Shown here piece by piece: positions 11,322 through 22,285 of a stretch of DNA of 64,000 nt; the stretch's first letter is position 1; the number at the start of each line of letters is the position of its first letter. Both the position numbers and the translations under genes were made by a program. Under the pieces are notes generated by a model. That model was not told the origin of the DNA, searched no databases, and saw nothing but the letters and a program-made list of their open reading frames with translations. The stretch is from assembly GCA_963995505.1 (NCBI GenBank), contig OZ023196.1, positions 11,715,106 to 11,779,105 of the forward strand. The letters run 5' to 3'. The DNA comes from Hypericum androsaemum (Eukaryota; Streptophyta; Magnoliopsida; Malpighiales; Hypericaceae).

Positions 11322-12705
11322 AAATTATCCACTTCCCGTGGATCCAAGCAGTGCAACAAAAAAAATATATGAGTAAATCACGATAACTATGAGAAGTACA
11401 ATGCACAAAGCACAAAGAAAGCACAATGAGGAACATAAAAATATGGTTACCCGGTTTGATCTACAATGATCTACATCTGGGGGCGTCCAAGCCATGAGAG
11501 ATTTCACTATTTTTATGCTCGAGCTTCACTCGCTCTCATAACAATGGATGTCTCACTCGACTCACTCTCCTCCTCTTCTCACCGTGGCTAGCCACACTCT
11601 TTGGAGCTCACTCTCTTGGCAAAGCCCTTGGACTTGGGCTCTACCCACTCTTCGGGCCAACTCTCCTTCACTCAGAGAGCACCACCTCGTTCACTCGGAT
11701 GACACCATCTCGTTCAGTCGGATGGCTAACCCTTCTCTTGATAAGGCCTTTGGACAACTCTCCTTCACTCGGAGAGCACCACTTCCTTCACTAAGAGTGG
11801 CTAACCCTTCTTCTTGGGTTTGTACTTCACTTGAAGATAACCCTTCATCTTGGGTCTTCTTCTCCTACACCTCCTTCATTTGGAGGTTTCTTCCTCTTCT
11901 CCATCTCCTTCACTTGGAGTCAACCCTTCTTCTTGGGTTGGGCAACTTGGGGGACATGGGCCACTCTCTTCTTCTTGAAGAGCTTCTCCTCTTCTCCTCC
12001 CCTCTCTTTGCTATGGACAATCCTCCTCTCCTTGGAGGAATGGGCAACCCTTTGTCTAGGGGTTCACCTCCTCTTCTCCTTCTCCTCCTTCACTTGGAGG
12101 AGTGGGCACTTGGCCTCTCATTCACTTGGAGAGCCTTTCTCCTTCCTCCCTCTTCTCTCTTTCTCTTTGGATAAGTGGGCAACACTTTTTCCAGCCCTTC
12201 TTGGAGGCCATAGAGGGATATTTATAGTCTGAGAATCCTAGGGACTATATGGAGTCCGGAGGGGCATTTTTGTCCAAAAATTCCCAAAATGCGTGAGCCC
12301 AGTGGCCGCCGGGTCACTTGGCATTCACTGTATCTGAGAGTGGTTTCAAGGGCCGGCGGCCGCCACCTTACCCAGCTGCCGCCGGGTTGGCAGCCCAACT
12401 TCTTTGCTTCTTGGATTCCTCACCATTTTTGCATCCAGACTCCATTTTTTGATCCATTTGATTCCCCTCGATCATCTTTGAGTACCGAATCATATCGATC
12501 ACTTGAGCCACTTGACTCCTCGTGCTCTTCACTCGAGCCAAATGACTCTCGAATATTCTCAACGTCTTCACTCGACTCTTGACTCAATTAATTCTCCGAG
12601 CATCCCCGGACTCCGAACCCAATCGATCAACTCTCGGACCATCCTCACGGCTCTTCAGTCGAGCCACCCGAGCACTTCACTCGTACTGAGGCTTCATACC
12701 CAATA
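11322..12705 (-). repeat. Copia 5' LTR (right)
   Basis: Aligns with the left LTR from about CGTGGATCC (11337) to CATACCCAA. Its inner end has lost the TGTTGGG terminus, so the left boundary is approximate. The minus-strand TATAAATA is kept (12219-12226), while the palindrome seen in the left copy is degenerate (near 12300). Confidence 0.75.
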
Positions 12706-12710
12706 GTAAT

Positions 12711-13761
12711 ATGTTGGTGTAAGTAGTAAAACAATTGGATTTTAATAAGCAAATCTTCGAATTCACTTTTCCAAAAATATGATTGAGGGAACTAACGTTA
12801 GGTAAAACCAAGATTACTCCAATCTAGTATTCCAGAGATATCTGGTTAGATAATTTTTTTAATGAATTCCCAACCTTTATTACGAAAGAAAGAGAAAAAA
12901 GAAAAAAGAAAAAAGAAAAAGAAAACTAAAACTAAAATACCTCCATCTACTCACACGTCGAGTAGTCAATAGGGATTTTTCGCTGGCTAATAGTCCAACA
13001 TAATGTTCTGAGTGCTTATACTACTTACCTCTCACTGACCCACACACAACTCGGGCAGTAAGAGAGGTGCTCACCAACCAGCAGGCTAGCGAAATGCTCG
13101 CCTACAAACTATCCTCAAGCTTATCCACAAATCGGAAAGACAAGAGGGATGACCACCAACCAACAGGCCTGTAAACCGTCAACAAACCCCCTTGCCTCAA
13201 ACATGAGGAACACACCCACTAACCCACATGCACAAGCGTATGCGGTTGCAGTTGCAGGCCTCTGTACAAAATCCTGCCACGTGAAAATTTATTGGGACAA
13301 AAGCAGCGATAGGGAAAAAGAGCTCCAAAAATCATGTTGAAACTAGATATCTTAGGAAAAGCGAAAATAAGGATACCTTGAGATGTCGTACCACGAATCA
13401 TTCAGAAGATCGGCTCGTTGGGTAAAAATGACCTCTGGTCAGACCGTCCAAAATCTGGTTAGACCTGGTGGTTCATACTGATTTTCTATTCGAATCACCT
13501 GGTCTAACCAAATTAGCAAAAATTAAAACAAAAAAGTTGTATCATATATTCAATATCTCTAAATCAACAAAGAAAAATGGACTTTATATGTTATAAGCTA
13601 ATTGATGGATCCTGAAGCCTATATCTTAACTATTTAATCTACATATTATTTGAATAATAGTAAAAAAAATAAAAAATTATCCAGTCTGATCGACAGTCCG
13701 ACCGGTTGGACCGGTCAAACTGGAAAATGAACAAAATCTGGCTCGTACCAAACCCCGTTTT
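12711..13761. other. Intergenic DNA with a minus-strand LINE tail
   Basis: From ~12850 to 12960 the minus strand reads like a plant LINE 3' end: a T/C-rich run containing TTCTTTTTT repeats (12893-12921), then AATAAAGG and an A-run. About 13420-13750 contains GGTTGGACCGGTC-type phrases without coding potential. I found no gene. Confidence 0.4.
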
Positions 13762-13770
13762 TTAAAACTA

Positions 13771-13935
13771 GAGATAATTACTCTCAGGACCCCAAGGTAT
13801 AGTCAAATAGACTCTGAGGACTCTGTAGTTTCTCTACTAATTACTGAGCCCATGTAGTTTGGTTATTATTATACACTCGAGTCCCTGTAGTCAGAATCGT
13901 CTATTTTTCCAGCGAACTTCCCACCTGAAATATCT
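13771..13935. repeat. MULE left TIR (~165 bp)
   Basis: Reverse complement of 14571-14730 with scattered mismatches, estimated by eye at around nine bases in ten identical. It ends near CCCACCTGAAAT. Confidence 0.9.
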
Positions 13936-13996
13936 AAAATACCCCTAGGCCCCTTTTTACCACCCAGTTAAAAAAAGCTCATCTTCTTTCACAGGC

Positions 13997-14093
13997 CAGG
14001 AGGAGGAGGACATCGAGGTCAAGCTTCGCCGGATCCTTGAGAACTTCCCCTCCGCAGCTCCACGGGATCTGGCCCCGCCGACTTCGACCAAAT
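13997..14093 (+). pseudogene. Captured fragment resembling a PRKRIP1-family gene
   Basis: The frame reads QEEEDIEVKLRRILENFP directly after a splice-acceptor-like TTCTTTCACAG. The following bases fit, one reading frame off, the conserved GSSAGSGSGDFHQ-type signature that I recall from plant homologues of PRKR-interacting protein 1, a spliceosome-associated protein. A shift near 14052 and an abrupt end at about 14093 leave it non-coding. The identification is from memory and moderate; that it is gene-derived is more certain. Confidence 0.5.
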
Positions 14094-14353
14094 AATTTAA
14101 CCCAATGCTGGAGACGATGTCGTTTAGAGTCCCCTAAGCCCCATCTTCGTTGTTCCTTCCAAAGATTTTTCACGACGGTATCGTGAAGGCGAAGTCGATA
14201 ACAGCCACGATGTCGTACGCAAAGCTGGCGGTCGGGACTCCGCCATGGGTTCAGGTTTCTGGGCTTTTATCCATTGGTCCAGTAGGGTAATTTCCTCTTG
14301 CTCTACCTGGAACCGTTGCTTGGATTTCGATCTAGAAAGTTGTTAAAATGGAG

Positions 14354-14539
14354 AACTGCGTCGGGACGGTGTCGTCTGACTTGGCAGAGGTTCCAAAGCG
14401 GTTCCCTCCTGATAGCCCTCTGGCCCCGTAGTGGTACGGTCTCGAGGCGGATTCCCAAGGAAACAACATCATGCTCACCGTTTGGATCGGGACCCAGGCC
14501 GACGAGGCGTTCCAGGAAGCCTGATAGTCGGACTCCGGC
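14354..14539 (+). pseudogene. Captured fragment of an MCTP/FTIP-type C2-domain gene
   Basis: One frame reads through LAEVPKRFPPDSPLAP, a stop, WYGLE, then MLTVWIGTQADEAFQEA and two more stops. This is the end of a C2 domain of plant MCTP proteins (multiple C2 domains and transmembrane region; FTIP/QUIRKY relatives), which tether ER to plasma membrane and act in trafficking. Three in-frame stops lie inside conserved positions, so the piece is dead. It lies within the MULE and has no matching C2 sequence elsewhere in the window. Confidence 0.75.
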
Positions 14540-14570
14540 ATGATGTCGGGGAGGGGATGAGTTTTAGACA

Positions 14571-14730
14571 TTTCAGGTGGGGAGTTCGCCTGAAAAATAG
14601 ACGATTCCGGCTACAGGGACCCGAGTGTATAATAATAACCAAACTACATGAGCTCAATAATTAGTAGGGAAACTACAGGGTCCTCGGAGTCTATTTGACT
14701 ATACCCTAGGGTCCTGAGAGTAATTATCTC
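14571..14730. repeat. MULE right TIR (~160 bp)
   Basis: Inverted partner of 13771-13935. It ends AATTATCTC directly before the TSD TTAAAACTA. Confidence 0.9.
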
Positions 14731-15513
14731 TTAAAACTATGGTATCATGTACTACTTGGTGTTTATTTGAATAAATTGCACCTTTCAAAAAAATAAACTA
14801 TCGTATACTTTACATTTATTAGACTAATTTGTATGATCGTCTTAGTCTAAATATAACCTCTTACAATTACTAAACTGTTCATCGTAATGTCAAAAATAAC
14901 AGGTGATAATTCTACGGAACAAATCCAGCGTAATAGGTGACGTCCATTGCTGACGTTGTTAGCCAGAAGAAATTTTACATTGACCCAAAAAGAAGAGAAG
15001 AAAGCTTCTCGGTGATGATAGACTTTCCCTTTTTTCGACAGAAAATTTTCAATTTGATCCTCGTCAATTTTGCGGGCCTATCAACGTCCTTGAACGTAAT
15101 TGCGTCCATAAACCGATGCCAAATTAAGCCCATTTAATTTATTCAATTTTTTACTTGTTTTAGCAACACAATTTCTTCAATATCTTTTGTGATGTCCCTG
15201 TAGTTGATTATTGCCATGAGTTATTTATTAATCAAAATAAAATCAATAAATGTAACATCACCCATACCGCAAGACGAAATGCTCATGCTCAAGCTATCCA
15301 ACAAGCGGGTAGTCACGAGTCACCTAATCCTATGAATGATGTGAACTACAACTACGGATCCGAGTACTCAGAATGGATACCTAGACCACTCCCTCGCACC
15401 AAACTCTAAAGTGACATAGTTGAGACCGAAAGAAATATATAACTTTAGAAGTTTTATCACATAAAAGGGATTTACATTTTTTTAGCTCCAAAATTATTTA
15501 AATTAATTTTTTA

Positions 15514-15740
15514 ATAAATACGTAAATAGCAAAAAATTAGTTTGTCTACGTTCTAGTCTAAAATATTACTCAATTTTTCATCAGAGCAAGAGATCTGCTC
15601 ACTCCAACAGAACAACATATTATCAATAAATATGTAAGTACTAAATAATTACTTTTTCTATATTCATATTGTCAAAAAATTAATTGATTTTTCAGTTGAG
15701 CAAGAGATCTGCTACACTCCAACAAAACAAGATATTCTCG
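15514..15740 (+). repeat. Tandem duplication of an intron/exon-like unit (~115 bp)
   Basis: Two copies of an AT-rich stretch are each followed by GAGCAAGAGATCTGCT and a CACTCCAACA-type phrase (about 15583 and 15698). The second is preceded by TTTTTCAG, a splice-acceptor-like site. The copies have drifted in the AT-rich part more than in the exon-like part. Confidence 0.55.
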
Positions 15741-16029
15741 ATACAATTCTGAATCAATAGAATGAAAGGGCAGCTGAGGTGGATGATGACGATAGTAATG
15801 AAATACCTAAAATTTAGACTTATAGTATTTTCAATTGCTACACTCATATAATATTTTTTTACAATAAAATAACGATAACAATGACCATTTAAAAATAATT
15901 AAAAAGATAAATGATAATGTAAAAATTATCAAATAAACAAGTTTAGCACAAACCAGTATCTTAAAATATTTTCAAATTTATAAAGTATGTGAAAATATCT
16001 ATATTAAAAAAATATCACTTTATGCAAAA

Positions 16030-16140
16030 TTATTTTAAAGGTAAATTTTTATACCAAGTTACACCTTGCGAGATTTGAACCCTAAACCTCAGTCAAATCA
16101 TACTACAGCTTGTGTTATTAGGGCAAATATACTTTGACAC
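16030..16140 (-). mobile_element. SINE-like copy, relative of 6250-6352
   Basis: The minus strand shows a B-box-like GGTTCAAATC and a tail ending GGTATAAAAATTTACC, in the same order and spacing as the copy in the P450 intron. No TSD was found. Confidence 0.5.
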
Positions 16141-18283
16141 TTTATGCGAAAGTTGAGACTAAGATTTAGCACTATCATTAAATAAAAATATTAATTATTA
16201 CAATAGAGAAGTTATTTAATTTTAACACTAGTCCCGACTCAAGAACATGACTTTTTATCAATTTAAAAATATTATAACTTTAAAGAAGATCCTTTGTAAA
16301 AGTGTAGAGCATTTGAACTATTCTAACCACCATTTACCACTTTAATACAAATCTCAAGTGTGTTGTAATTACTTCGGGATTACTTACCTGAAGCCAACTT
16401 TTTAATTACTTGTTTTGAACTGACAAACCATGTTAATTTATTATTATGTTAGACCCTCTGAAATGAGACCCTCCAGGTCGAAGATTGTATGGACTTTGAC
16501 TTCACCAACGTGCGAGAAATAGAGATCGTGCGAGTACAATAATAGGCACGGGATCAACATACTCTGATTCATGTTAGAATTCTCCATATCATACCCAAAA
16601 TTTTAAGACAATAGTTAATAAATTTTTAACAATTATAAACTAAACTACCACTCTTGCACTAAACAAATTTGATATTCTCAACACTCTATTTCAAATGTCA
16701 ACCAAATCCTCCACTTTCTAAATGATCTTTATTGTGTGGCATTTCATGATTGATTTGCCTATTTTCAAAGTTGGCAACCATGGGTCATAGTGTAGCCATT
16801 TCTAGTCGCCAAAACATAAATGTTTTTATAGATTATTTACCAGCATGCAAGTTTTTCAACGTCCACGAACTTTTTCTTTCTCTATTTAGCATGATTTTTC
16901 TACCATGCATAATTTTTTATGCATTCGCTAAGCTTTTCGCATTTGCAGAAATCGTGGTGACATGGGATTATCTTTTCATTTTTCAAACAAGTTGGTCATT
17001 TATTGACAAAATAATTCGGCAATCATTGTCGTAAGAGTTCTGCCCTAACTTGGATTGAAATATTTGGTGCAATTTCCCCACTAGATTAGCTACAATAATT
17101 GAAAATTGTAACGTGAAATTTTAAAACTTATAGGCTCAGATTTTCAATATTTTTTTTCTATATTGACGCTTCCTTATTCAGAAAACTTTCAATAGTTGTA
17201 CTAAATTGATCTCTCTCACATTCAACATGCATTGATTCGATATTATTCAAAATTGAGTATTTTCTTCAGATGACACTAGAAGATAAGATAGATACTTGAG
17301 CAACCAGGAATCGATTGGCCCTTCTTTTACAAATTCCTACTTATGTTCTGTGCAATGACAATGAAGAAACTAGCAGCCATATAAACTGTCGATTTATTTT
17401 TAACATTTGGAACCAAATTCCGAAGAAAGTTCAGACTTGAGCCTTGCATGGTAATTTTCACTCGGTGGTTGGCATGTCTGCATACAACTCAAGCCAAAAT
17501 GAAAAAAAAATTATAAGGATACTCCCAGTATCTGAAACATTTGCAATGTTTTTAAAAACGGATAGGTGGTGACTCGAACTTCCTCCATTTTCGAATCGAC
17601 CAGTTGAACTATTAATCAATTTAGATTTTTTAATAAAAAATTACTATATAATTTATTTAGATTTAAAATGTCAAATAATTTTAAATATAATCTAATTTTT
17701 GGAAAATTTATTATTTGCTAATATCAAAATCATTAATTAATCAGATTTTTCTAGCAAAACTAAAAAATTGTTCAAAAAATAATAAAATTTGGCAGTTGGT
17801 CCAATCAATTGAACTCATGGTGAATGGTGTTGACCACTAGCTCAACCGTTTTCTTATTTCTGCATAAAAATTACCCAGCATTAGTATATGGTCATAGTGT
17901 GGCATATTTGATCGACTTTGTCACGGTTTGAACCCGTCCTTCAAATATATCAAGGTTGGATTTTTTCACACTCTAGTATAATTGAGTCAAGCACTATCGC
18001 ACTTTAATTAGGAAGTTACTTACCAAATTATATTTTTCCAATTGTGAGACTTTTGTCGGGTGAAATCTTTGATATTCAGAATTGAGCACTGCCATGCGAT
18101 TCTTTCCATGGTATATTTTACATTTATAAGACTTGAATCCTAAACCTCCTTACGTGAATCCAAGTCCCCCATCAACAATACTTATGAGAGGCAACCGAGT
18201 CCCCAAAAAACCCTAGAAAAAAAACTCTCCCAAAAAAGCAATTTTGAGGCGACCCAGTCCCCCACCCCTTTTCGGCGCTGCCG

Positions 18284-18736
18284 GTGACCATGGCGGGGCT
18301 CCTGCAGGCTCCTGGGGGGACGATGCTCCTTCCTGTGCTGTCGTTCCAGAAGAATCAGATCGGGGATGGCCCGATTATAATTTTGTCTCTTCTTCAACCT
18401 AGCCCCGTGGCTAGGGTTTTGTCAAGCGCCTATCCCAAAACCATTCCGGTGATCCCAAAGGCAGTTCCAGAAAGGTGTTTTGATGGTGCTCCTAAGCCGT
18501 CAACGCCATTCTTTTCCTCCCATCCGATGGGGAATTTTGTCTCGGGTCAAAGTGCTTTTCAGGCTGACCTCTTTCTCCTCTGTGGTCGTGTCTACATTTC
18601 TTTTCTCTCCGGGTTCGGTCACCCTCTTCAGGAGCTATTCCTTGGAGTCATGGAGGGCGTTGTTCTGTCTGGTAGAGGTATTGATCGTATCTTGGCTTTA
18701 ATGATGAAGACTGGTGTTGTACGAATCAAATTTTAG
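18284..18736 (+). pseudogene. LINE ORF1-like 5' remnant
   Basis: An open frame starts at an ATG in GACCATGGCGG context and runs 150 codons. It shares its first residues (MTMAG) and a PSPxAR phrase with the start of the frame at 33470. The central part is duplicated: 18390-18700 and 18770-18960 share CAACCTAGCCCCGTGGCTAGG and following phrases. It has no recognisable RNA-binding domain. I read it as the decayed N-terminal part of a LINE ORF1, not a host gene. Confidence 0.45.
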
Positions 18737-19273
18737 ATTGGGGTAAGTCCATTTCTGAATCCGATGTGCCTTCAACCTAGCCCCGTGGCTAGGATTGTTT
18801 ATATCTCTGATCAAAGTGTTCTTCAGGTGGCCTATCTTTCCTCGCTCGTCTTGTCTACAGTTCTCTACCCTCATGGCTTAGTCACCCTTTTTAGGCACCG
18901 ATCCATGGAGACATGGAAGGCGTGGTCTTGTTCATAGGAGGTGTGGGACAATTTTTGACTTTGATGACGGAGACAGGTGATGCATGAGTCGGGAAGAAGG
19001 CTGCCATGTTCTCCACACTCCCATTCATTACGGTAGTGGTCTTCGGTTCATTGGCATCCAAGCAACATGGGTAGTTTGCTTTGTTAGAGGCAGATACGTC
19101 CAACAATTGGCCTCCTTTATATCCTAATGCAGTATGCTTGATCAGAGTTTGGTCCATTAACTTTGAAGTCAAAGGATTCAAGTTTGGTTGCTTCCAAGTT
19201 TGGAAGTCAGACGGTTGGTGATGATGAGCCTTTGCTTGTCAAGGTAAATGGTGACCACTATCCTGTGTGCTAG

Positions 19274-21252
19274 TGTCACGACCCAAATTCGGGGTCAGTG
19301 ACCGGTGCTAGACCCTAACCCGTTTGCAACACAAAATGGGTCTAGCCAGCCTCAAACATAACTTAATCTCACAAAATCATACATGTTAAAATCTCTAGGA
19401 ATTATTCTTTATATTTACCCCAGGATCAAAATGGACACGGTGGCTACTGAGCTGCTAGACAAAGAACCTACAAAACTGGAGAGAGGGGGGGTGAGTATTT
19501 TGGAACACTCCTTAAGCACATAGAACATAACATATCAGTTATGTCAGTTACATGTGGGAGAGACAGAACTTAACTATGTCCCACTTCATTCAAGATACAT
19601 ACTCAAATCCATACTAACCATATGACCACCACACGCAAATAAAACATAGGCAAGTCACATGATGTCCCATTCCATCACTCAACTTGTCCCCAAAATACAT
19701 AATCACATAGTCAAACAATGGTGAGCTCTAAACAGGTTTAGTCGGGCAACTTCCTCTTCAGCGCAGGGATATCAACATGGCCATCAGATCTGCTTTCCAT
19801 AATCACATACTAAGTATATAGTAGTAATATAGGATATCCCCAATCTATGTGCACATATGCTAACATCCCCGGTTAGCACGGAAAACCTGTCCATTTCTCA
19901 CCAGAAATAAACATAACATACTCATCACAAAATCAAAGGTCCAAAACCATATTCCACAAAAATGGACATATCACATTCTCACAAATCGGACCCAAGTTAG
20001 GAAACATATATTCTCTAGCTGGCCACGTACACATGTCACCAACAAATCCAAATAACACCAAACACATCACATATGCACAAAACAAATTCATAGACAAATC
20101 TTATATACATGAGACGCACATACTTAAGATTTGAAACATGCACATGTACCAAACAAACCAAAGTTGTCATGATCTATATGCTTACCAAGTCATTATTCTT
20201 GAACCACCTCATTTCTGAAACTCAGCAGTCAGTCTATTTTGTAACAATAATTTTGGGCTGACTCCTTTTTCAAAATTGGATAATAATATAGCTTTAGAAA
20301 GATATTTGAGTACTCTACAACTTTTATGTTTCATAAAAATTCTATTTGCAAGCCGAAATACGCTTACCGATCACATCCTCTTCAATCAACTCAATTCTGA
20401 ACCCAGGCAGTCAGCCCGATATTCAACCAAAGCTTTGAGGACGATTCCTTTATCCAAATAGGGCATATGATATATTTTTAGAAAGTTATTTAAGTCTTCT
20501 ACAATATATATCAAGACATCAAGATCTAATTCGGAGTCCAAGTAGACTTACCGAGCACCTCTTCTTCTACTCGCTCAGTTATATTCCCAGCAGATAGTCT
20601 GCTGTTCAAAACTAATTTTCCCATTGATTATTTAATCCAAATAGAACATATAATATACCGTTAAAAAGATCTTTGAGTCTTCTATAACTTTCATGAAGAC
20701 ATAAAATTCTCAATCTGAGTGGAAGATAGCTTACCAAGCTTTTCTTTCTTCCCCTATTTCTTTCTCTTTCTTCTTGCTCTCTCTCTCTTCTATTTCTCAT
20801 CTATTTCGGGTTTGAGATCTTTTTGCCTTTTGTTTCCACCTTTTTCTAGATATTTCCATGTTTTATAAGCTCCTTCAATAGATAAGCATCCCTCCATAAA
20901 GACCCTTGTGTCAATTTGTAAGGAAGGCAAGTGTTGGTTTGTGATTGGTTCCACTTTCTACATGACCCAATCAGAATTCAGCCATTTGGATCCCATTTTT
21001 TTTCCTAACTTCCATTATTTTTTGGAAAAACTTGTTAACAGATAAATTGTAGGCCAATGTATCTAGTTTTCAAATCATATTTATTTGTCAAATTTGGAGC
21101 AAAATTGAAAAAGTTGTGCCCAATTTACCAAGTAATGCTACTGCTGTCCGAATTTATCCAATGTAACTCCAAATGCTAATCCAATAGCTCCATACGACAA
21201 ATTATACTTCACTTAACTTGAAAACATGTGATTAACGGGGTAGGGTATTACA
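19274..21252. mobile_element. Solo-LTR-like TG...CA segment nested in the LINE
   Basis: The segment starts TGTCACGACCC and ends GGGTAGGGTATTACA, a terminal pair I know from plant Ty3/gypsy LTRs. It is flanked by GCTAG (19269-19273) and GCTAC (21253-21257), a 5-bp TSD with one change. It is 1,979 bp with no coding capacity, as expected of a solo LTR. The superfamily is inferred from the ends only. A short repeated pattern (ACTTACCGA... followed by CTCAATT/CTCAGTT...) recurs near 20190, 20365 and 20550. Confidence 0.65.
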
Positions 21253-21524
21253 GCTACGCGACGAGACATTTTTCCAGGAGGAGGTAGTCACTAGATACGG
21301 TATCATACATCTCTAGACTACCAAGATTGTGGGTTAGCTTGAGTTGGTTACGAGTTATGGCAGCGGATTAACTTTCAGGTGCCCATTTAGGCCTTGGTAT
21401 TTTTTAGATTTTTCTTTTTTGCTTTTCTCTTTTCTCACCACATTCTGTATATTTTTTTGGTAATAAATTTTTTTAATTTATTAAAAAAAATCTTTTAACA
21501 CTTGGACTAACTCCCATCAATAAT

Positions 21525-22045
21525 TGTAAGAATTTACTCAAGATATTCTTAAAAAAATATATTTTTATTAACATCTAGACTAATACATACAATTTAGAAA
21601 ATTTATATTTAAAGTATGATATACCAATAATCAACATGACAAACCAATGTCAACCGCATAGCATACCATTCACTTATAAAAAAAATATCAGTCAACAAAA
21701 TTTCCAAGAAATCAACAATTATTATTCCAAAATTACCATCGCTCTAAACCTTCAGCAACAAACTCTCCCAATCTTAATCTCTCTCTATAGAACCAAGCTC
21801 AACTTCTCCTGGCCTCCCACTCGTCTTACTCCGATGACCAGCAACACCGACAAGCTCGACCACATAGTCTCGAACCTTGCCCGAATCCTATTCCCGTGCC
21901 CCATCTCTGACAAATCTCGTTCAATCTTGCCCCTTGCATGTGCGCCTCGAATTTGCGACCCAAACTTGCCCAGATCTTACCATGACCAGTGTCCAAAAAT
22001 ACCCATGATCGCTACGTGATGTTTCCTAGCCGCGTGATGTGCAAG
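21525..22045. other. Intergenic DNA between the LINE and the gag-only LTR element
   Basis: AT-rich to 21750, then more GC-rich. The 127-codon frame at 21636-22019 has no motif that I recognise. Nothing else is supported. Confidence 0.4.
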
Positions 22046-22285
22046 TGTAACAAACTTAATTGTAGAATTAGGGTTTAAAGATAGAATTTGGGAAAAGGAA
22101 ATGAGAGAGATAGATGGAGAAAGAAGAAGGAGAAGATAGAAGGAGACGTATCGCACTAGTGTTTGATTACAATTGTCAAAGATGGTTCCTGTACTATACC
22201 AATCCTCTATTTATATCAAGCTACTCATTTACCTAAAAGCCTTTAACCTCTCGATTCTATTCAATTCAGAACCAAATCCGTTACA
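22046..22285 (-). repeat. 3' LTR of the gag-only element
   Basis: Starts TGTAACAAAC and ends CCGTTACA. Nearly identical by eye to 31300-31539. A minus-strand TATAAATAG-like box is present in a CTATTTATA context. Confidence 0.9.

Larger units (their letters stand above)
8585..12705 (-). mobile_element. Decayed Ty1/copia LTR retrotransposon
   Basis: Two direct copies of a ~1.4-kb sequence flank remnants of Copia pol on the minus strand. The left LTR begins TGTTGGG (8585) and the right LTR ends CCCAATA (12705), a decayed mirror of it. A perfect 5-bp TSD, GTAAT, lies outside both ends (8580-8584 and 12706-12710). The interior is only ~1.3 kb, so most of gag-pol is deleted. The element ends about 280 bp upstream of the intact P450 and shares its orientation. 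Confidence 0.85.
13771..14730. mobile_element. Pack-MULE (Mutator-like element with captured gene pieces)
   Basis: The element is 960 bp, with long terminal inverted repeats starting GAGATAATTACTCTCAGGAC and a perfect 9-bp TSD, TTAAAACTA (13762-13770 and 14731-14739). A 9-bp TSD with long TIRs is the mark of Mutator-like elements. There is no transposase gene. The interior is GC-rich, unlike both TIRs and flanks, and holds at least two pieces resembling host genes, which makes it a chimeric Pack-MULE. Confidence 0.9.
14740..18179. other. AT-rich intergenic DNA
   Basis: No intact gene is visible. About 15240-15420 has coding-like composition, with a frame containing NAHAQAIQQAGSHESPNP and NYNYGSEYSEWIPRPLPR, followed by the exon-like tandem repeat at 15514-15740. 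It may be a decayed transposase or host fragment. The reading frame at 16750-17034 looks fortuitous. Confidence 0.4.
18181..21490 (+). mobile_element. Short non-autonomous LINE, interrupted by an LTR-like insertion
   Basis: The 5' part contains GACCATGGCGGGGCT and CCTAGCCCCGTGGCTAGG. The 3' tail contains TATGGCAGCGGAT, TTTAGGCCTTGG and a T/C-rich run ending in AATAAA-like sequence and an A-run (~21490). All these words recur in order in the shorter copy at 33360-34332, which defines a family. Without the 1,979-bp insert the element is ~1.33 kb, with no endonuclease or reverse transcriptase, so it is internally deleted. A possible imperfect TSD (CCCATCAAYAAT at 18168 and 21513) is weak. Confidence 0.65.

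Noticed and set aside
16750..17034. 94-codon hydrophobic frame
   Set aside because: AT-rich composition explains the hydrophobicity; there is no family motif, promoter or supporting context.
18168..21524. CCCATCAAYAAT as a definite TSD of the first LINE copy
   Set aside because: One copy lies ~20 bp beyond the A-run and the match is imperfect, so it is mentioned only as a weak candidate.
21636..22019. 127-codon frame before the gag-only element
   Set aside because: No recognisable domain and an irregular composition change midway.
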